Below, one piece after another: positions 13,593 through 17,350 of a stretch of 17,350 nucleotides of DNA; the first letter of the stretch is position 1, and each line of letters begins with the position of its first letter. Source of the DNA: an uncultured Solimonas sp. GTDB lineage: Bacteria > Pseudomonadota > Gammaproteobacteria > Nevskiales > Nevskiaceae. The position numbers and the translations under genes were made by a program. Under the pieces are notes generated by a model, which saw only the letters and a program-made list of their open reading frames with translations, was not told where the DNA came from and ran no database searches. The stretch spans positions 1 to 17,350 of the forward strand of contig CAMLDZ010000061.1 in assembly GCA_946478985.1 (NCBI GenBank), read 5' to 3'.

Positions 13593-16031
13593 TCAGGCGG
13601 GCTTGCCATCAGCCGGCGGATCCATGAACTGCGACAAGTCGATGTTTTCGCCCACTGCCAGATCCTCGCGGGAAGCGAATTTCGGCTTGAACAGATAGCA
13701 GACCAGCGGCAGCACGACCAGCGACAGCGCCATGTTGATCAGCATGATGGCGATCAGCAGCATGCCCATGTCGGCCATGAACTTCAGGTCGGACAGGAAG
13801 TACCAGGGCACGATACCGACCAGCATGATCGTCGCGGTGAACAGGATCGCCTTGCCGGTGGTGGTCAGCGCCACCGTAATGGCCTTTTCCCAGCTCTTGC
13901 CGTGCGCGGAGAACTCTTCGACGATGCGCGACAGCATGTAGATGCCGTAGTCGATACCGACGCCGACGCCCATGACCGCGACAATGACGGCGTTGATGTC
14001 CAGACCGATGCCGAGATTCTTCATCATCGCCATCAGCAGGAAGTTCGACAGATTGACCGGGATCAGCAGCAGCAAGGAGGCGACGATCGACTTGTAGGCA
14101 TAAGCCGAGATCACCATGATCGCCAGATTGACCAGGCCAACGATCAGCCAGTGGTAGCGGTGAACGACGTTGTTCATCGCCTGCTGCAGCGCGATCGAGC
14201 CGGACGCCATGCGGACGCGGAAGCGCTCGTGGTCGGCACCGACGATGTCAACCGCGCGCTGTGCACTCTTGAGCGCCGCGTCGACCGTCTCCTGCTTGTT
14301 GTCCGCGTACCAGAGCGAGATCGTCGAGTTCTGGAACTCGAAGTCGACGACGTTGCTGAAGTTCAGCGGGTTGGAGCCGAAGACCACCGCATTGGCCGCA
14401 CCCAGCACGCCCTGCACCGTCGGATCGAGCGGCAGGAAGCGCGGATCACCGCCGGCGAACAGACGGTTGGCCTCCATCATGTAGTCGACCAGCGACAGCG
14501 TCGCGCGCGGCGGCAGATCCGGATCGTTCTCGACGATGTGCTGAACCTGCGAGGCGAGCACCGCCACTTCCGGCGAACGTGCCAGACGCGCGTTCGGGTC
14601 CATCTCCTTGGCCTCGATAATGAGTTCAAGGGTGTTCATGCCGGGGAAATGCGCGTTGATGGCACGCACCGCCGTGTTGAACTCGGAGTCGTCCCACAGG
14701 AAGACGCTGCCCTCGGTCGGGTTGCCGATCTTGATCGTGAACGCCTCATAGGCCGCCCAGATGCCGACGACGACGGTGACTGCCGTCGTGTAGCGCGCCG
14801 CCTTGCCGAACGTCAGCTTGGCGACCTGCGCCAGGACTTTCTTCTGGAACAGGTGAATGCCCGATTCCTTCTCCGCACCGCCGGCAATGCTCTCGAAGTT
14901 CTTCGGAATCGGCAGGTACGACAGCATGATCGAGATCAGATACACACCGGTCGGGATGATGAAGAACGCCCAGGCGCCGCAGAACAGCGCGTGGTTGATC
15001 ATCGTCTCGATCGGAGCGATCGCGATGAAGATGATGCCGAACACATCGGTGAAGATGCCGAGGATCGACGGCGCCATCATCACGCCCATGGTGATTTCAG
15101 CGGCCTTACGCTTGTTCTTCAGATGCGCCAGGATTTCGTAGTAGCGCTCGGTGAACTGAATGCAATGCGAGAACGTGCGGGCCACCAGCAGCAGCGGCAC
15201 GATCATCAGCAACGGCTCGATCGGCCGACCCAGCCAGCCGATGAAGCCGAAGCCCCAGACCGCTGCCATACCGGCGCAGACAATCGGCGTCACCACGCCG
15301 GCGACGTTGCGCATGTAGAGGATCAGCGAAACCGTCAGCAGGCCCAGCGTGATGCCGAAGATCGCGTAGGTCTGCTTCTGCAGCTTGTAGACCCAGCCGG
15401 TCAGCGCCGGCATGCCGGCCAGGTGGACCTCATGATTGGCATCGCGCTCGCGCTCGACCATTTTCTGCGCGAAGTTGAAGGCTTCGTCATATTGGATCGA
15501 ATCCAGGAAGGTGGCATTGATCAGCGTCGCCGTGCCATCGTCGGCGACATAGAACTTGCGTGCATTGGGCGAACGCTCGACCGCACGACGGAAGCGTTCC
15601 ACCTCCTCGTCGGTCGCCGGGGGATGGTCATCCATCAGCGGGCGCATGTCGACGCCGAACGGCGTGGCGTCCGCGTAGCGCAGCTTTTCGGTCGCGATCG
15701 AAACCACCTGGTCATGGTCGACATAAGGCGCGAGGTCGATCTCGCGCGTCATGTTGAAAACCTTCGCCAGCGTTTCCTTGTTGTAGATGTCACCCGACTT
15801 GGTCTTGACCATGATCGACATGGTCAGGGGATTGCCGAAGTTCGGGTGATCGAAATACACCTGGACGAACGGGTCGTCGTGTGGCAGCAGATCCTTGAAG
15901 ATCGTCTTGATCTGCACGCCAGGAATGCCGATCGCAAATGCGATCGTCACCACAATGAAAGCAATGGACACCATACCTCGGCGGTCCATGATCCATTGGG
16001 CCAGGCGGAAACGCATGGGTTGCTTGTTCAT
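13593..16031 (-). CDS. MMPL/RND family transporter, copy 2
   Basis: This is an 812-residue inner-membrane protein, a close paralogue of the RND at 9448-11859. Over the first periplasmic segment (residues 47-133 here) I count 60 identities in 87 ungapped positions by eye. It has the same plan: TM1, periplasmic domain, TM2-6, TM7, periplasmic domain, TM8-12. TM10 has G-V-G-V-G-I-D-Y-G-I-Y with D694-Y695. TM4 has R-T-F-S-H-C (285-290) in place of an Asp-Tyr pair. ATG 16031-16029 has only a weak ribosome site (G-A-A-G-A-C); an ATG five codons later is not better. It follows the second DUF1302 gene on the same strand, separated by a strong terminator, and ends in its own terminator (13508-13543). 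It probably moves a hydrophobic compound together with DUF1302/DUF1329 partners; substrate unknown. Confidence 0.93.
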   Translation of the reverse strand: MNKQPMRFRLAQWIMDRRGMVSIAFIVVTIAFAIGIPGVQIKTIFKDLLPHDDPFVQVYFDHPNFGNPLTMSIMVKTKSGDIYNKETLAKVFNMTREIDLAPYVDHDQVVSIATEKLRYADATPFGVDMRPLMDDHPPATDEEVERFRRAVERSPNARKFYVADDGTATLINATFLDSIQYDEAFNFAQKMVERERDANHEVHLAGMPALTGWVYKLQKQTYAIFGITLGLLTVSLILYMRNVAGVVTPIVCAGMAAVWGFGFIGWLGRPIEPLLMIVPLLLVARTFSHCIQFTERYYEILAHLKNKRKAAEITMGVMMAPSILGIFTDVFGIIFIAIAPIETMINHALFCGAWAFFIIPTGVYLISIMLSYLPIPKNFESIAGGAEKESGIHLFQKKVLAQVAKLTFGKAARYTTAVTVVVGIWAAYEAFTIKIGNPTEGSVFLWDDSEFNTAVRAINAHFPGMNTLELIIEAKEMDPNARLARSPEVAVLASQVQHIVENDPDLPPRATLSLVDYMMEANRLFAGGDPRFLPLDPTVQGVLGAANAVVFGSNPLNFSNVVDFEFQNSTISLWYADNKQETVDAALKSAQRAVDIVGADHERFRVRMASGSIALQQAMNNVVHRYHWLIVGLVNLAIMVISAYAYKSIVASLLLLIPVNLSNFLLMAMMKNLGIGLDINAVIVAVMGVGVGIDYGIYMLSRIVEEFSAHGKSWEKAITVALTTTGKAILFTATIMLVGIVPWYFLSDLKFMADMGMLLIAIMLINMALSLVVLPLVCYLFKPKFASREDLAVGENIDLSQFMDPPADGKPA

Positions 16032-16051
16032 CGTCAGTCTTCAGTCCATTA

Positions 16052-16063
16052 CCGATACATCGG
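16052..16063. promoter_or_regulatory. Short palindrome upstream of RND copy 2, possible operator
   Basis: CCGATACATCGG is a 12-bp palindrome with 5-bp arms, 21 bases upstream of the RND start. On the minus strand it falls between CTGACA (-35-like) and TAATGG (weak minus-10-like), about 16 bases apart. It is unrelated to the TGTCG palindromes. Functional meaning is uncertain. Confidence 0.25.
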
Positions 16064-16084
16064 CCGTTGTCAGCGGCATGTTTT

Positions 16085-16122
16085 AAAAAAGAGCCAGCAA
16101 CTGACGGAGGACAGCTGCTGGC
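16085..16122 (-). terminator. Rho-independent terminator of DUF1302 copy 2
   Basis: On the minus strand an 11-bp stem with one G-U pair (16122-16112 with 16103-16093), 8-base loop, then TC and six T (16090-16085). It starts 65 bases after the stop codon. The downstream RND gene therefore needs its own promoter or read-through. Confidence 0.88.
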
Positions 16123-16187
16123 AACTCGTCGACTTCTAGGGCATTAAGAAGCGACGGGAGGAACGTAAGGCCCCAGTCTTGCCTTCC

Positions 16188-17350
16188 TTAGAACTGGTAG
16201 CCAATGCGGACAGCGACTTCGTCCGCAAAATCGATCAGCGAAATCGTGTTCTTTTGAGAATTTCCACCCCACGCATCGCCGTTCACATAGTTGTAGAACA
16301 GATTGACCGTGATATCGCCACGCGGCTTCCACTGGATGCCCGGCTGGAACAGCACACCGCCCTGCACGTCGATGAGCATGGCTGCACTCAACTCCCAGAT
16401 GTACGCCGGGAACGGCTGCAGCGCCGCAAGCACCACATAGTTCGCATGCGCGACTCCCGGCGTGATCTTCGGCGTGGAATTGGTCGGCACGGTATTGACA
16501 GCCTGCACGCCCTGATCCGAATACCCTTCGCTGCCGTAGCCATCCAGCAGCAGACCGAACAGGTCGCTGCGCTTCTGCCACAGGTACTGGAAGACCATGT
16601 AGGTAGCCGGGAACTCGGTCGAGAAGCGCTGGTACTTTTCCATCACCAGGCCGATCTGGACTTCATCGCGCTTGGTGAAATCCTGATCCAGCTCGATCGC
16701 CGTGAACACGCGTTCCGGCGTATAGGTGGCTTCGACGTTGATCAGGATCTGGTCGAAGATCGAGCCCGGCTCGGCTTCGGTTACGTAGCCGGCACCGATA
16801 CCGAAAACGTTCTCCGCAAAGTACTTGCGCTCGATGTGGCCGCCCAGACCTTCGCCCGCCATGAAGAACGCATCCAGCAGGTTGTTGGCCGCCTCGGCGT
16901 TGTGGCCGATGTTCTGCGCGAATAGCTGCTGCGCGGCGGTCGGGCCACTCGGGTCGATGAAGCTCGAATCTTCGCCGCTGAGGTGCTCTTCGATGACCGC
17001 GTTGGTCGCATCGTAACCGTCAAGCCGGATGTAGGCTGCGTCGAAGAACCACTCTTCGGCCGAGAACACGCCTGCCGGATGCACTTCGAACGCGGTGTTC
17101 GACAGCATCTTCGCGCAACCCGGATCGCCGTAAACGAGGCCGCAATAGCGGCCAAAGGCAAGACCCAGGACATTGCTGTCCGGCAGGCCCTTCTCGACCT
17201 GCGATGCGGTCCAGCGGATCGCGCCGAGCTGGTTGTAGCGGCGGGTGTACATCGCCTGCGCGGTGTACTGGCCGAACTCACCCTTGAAGCGGATGCCGTA
17301 GTTCAGCTTCTCATCCATGTTGTCCTGGTAGTACCGGTCACGGACGAAGA
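16188..17350 (-). CDS. DUF1302 family outer-membrane protein, copy 2 (N-terminus outside window)
   Basis: The frame is open to the right edge: residues F-V-R-D-R-Y-Y-Q-D-N precede the first internal Met at 17318, so that Met is not the start. About 386 C-terminal residues are visible. They show the pattern of DUF1302 barrels: G-I-R-F-K-G-E-F-G-Q-Y-T-A-Q-A-M-Y near the left, alternating strands, a late segment Q-P-G-I-Q-W-K-P-R-G-D-I-T-V-N-L-F-Y-N-Y, and the terminal V-R-I-G-Y-Q-F with final Phe, the outer-membrane insertion signal. The N-terminal hallmark of the family lies outside the window, so the assignment rests on the C-terminal half. It is followed by a strong terminator and the RND gene on the same strand, matching the usual DUF1302-RND neighbourhood. 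It is strongly diverged from the copy at 827-2734. Confidence 0.78.
   Translation of the reverse strand, partial: FVRDRYYQDNMDEKLNYGIRFKGEFGQYTAQAMYTRRYNQLGAIRWTASQVEKGLPDSNVLGLAFGRYCGLVYGDPGCAKMLSNTAFEVHPAGVFSAEEWFFDAAYIRLDGYDATNAVIEEHLSGEDSSFIDPSGPTAAQQLFAQNIGHNAEAANNLLDAFFMAGEGLGGHIERKYFAENVFGIGAGYVTEAEPGSIFDQILINVEATYTPERVFTAIELDQDFTKRDEVQIGLVMEKYQRFSTEFPATYMVFQYLWQKRSDLFGLLLDGYGSEGYSDQGVQAVNTVPTNSTPKITPGVAHANYVVLAALQPFPAYIWELSAAMLIDVQGGVLFQPGIQWKPRGDITVNLFYNYVNGDAWGGNSQKNTISLIDFADEVAVRIGYQF

Noticed and set aside
13902..16139. Long open frame on the plus strand opposite RND copy 2 (745 codons)
   Set aside because: Its translation is an Asp/Arg/His/Gln-rich shadow of the transmembrane gene, with no plausible fold and no ribosome site.

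Overview
The window is GC-rich, gene-dense Gram-negative DNA. Signs of this include outer-membrane beta-barrels ending in Phe, an OmpA-type protein with a peptidoglycan-binding domain, Sec and Tat signal peptides and RND transporters. The mix of DUF1302, DUF1329, MMPL/RND and AttH-like (DUF7064/7065-type) genes is typical of proteobacteria that grow on lipophilic substrates such as steroids, terpenoids or long-chain esters. A gammaproteobacterium near Nevskiales/Solimonadaceae is my guess; no rRNA or other marker is present to prove it.

Layout. (A) 1-2840, minus: DUF1302 outer-membrane protein followed by a Sec-exported DUF1329 protein, which is cut by the window edge. (B) 3005-4970, minus: an AttH-like gene followed by the scar of two further genes, namely a phosphotransferase N-lobe joined out of frame to an all-helical protein. 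(C) 5041-5754, minus: a CRP/FNR-family regulator without recognisable cAMP-binding residues. (D) 5974-7015, minus: a second AttH-like gene. (E) 7147-7821, minus: an exported RNase T2-like protein that has lost most active-site residues. (F) 7990-11941, plus: a Tat-exported DUF1329 protein and an MMPL/RND transporter. (G) 12050-13486, minus: an OmpA-like porin with TSP3 linker and a long Ala/Pro-rich tail. (H) 13508-16031, minus: a second, closely related RND transporter. (I) 16085-17350, minus: a second DUF1302 protein, cut by the window edge. F and G converge on two terminators; E and F diverge. No stretch over 300 bases lacks a gene.

The most interesting signal is regulatory. The promoters of A, B and D each carry a 16-bp palindrome of the form TGTCG-N6-CGACA (one copy has a single mismatch). 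It has CRP-like geometry but a different half-site. In each case a CTARCAT minus-10 element follows 20-21 bp downstream, which centres the palindrome at about -41.5 or -42.5. This is the classical class II CRP activator position, and no -35 box is present at the usual spacing. The CRP-family gene lies among these promoters, and its recognition helix keeps the CRP Arg but replaces the CRP Glu with Gln. I infer a small local regulon in which this regulator, sensing an unknown and probably non-cAMP signal, switches on an outer-membrane import pair (DUF1302/DUF1329) and two AttH-like proteins. The DUF1329-RND, OmpA, RND and second DUF1302 genes show no such site and appear to be controlled separately.
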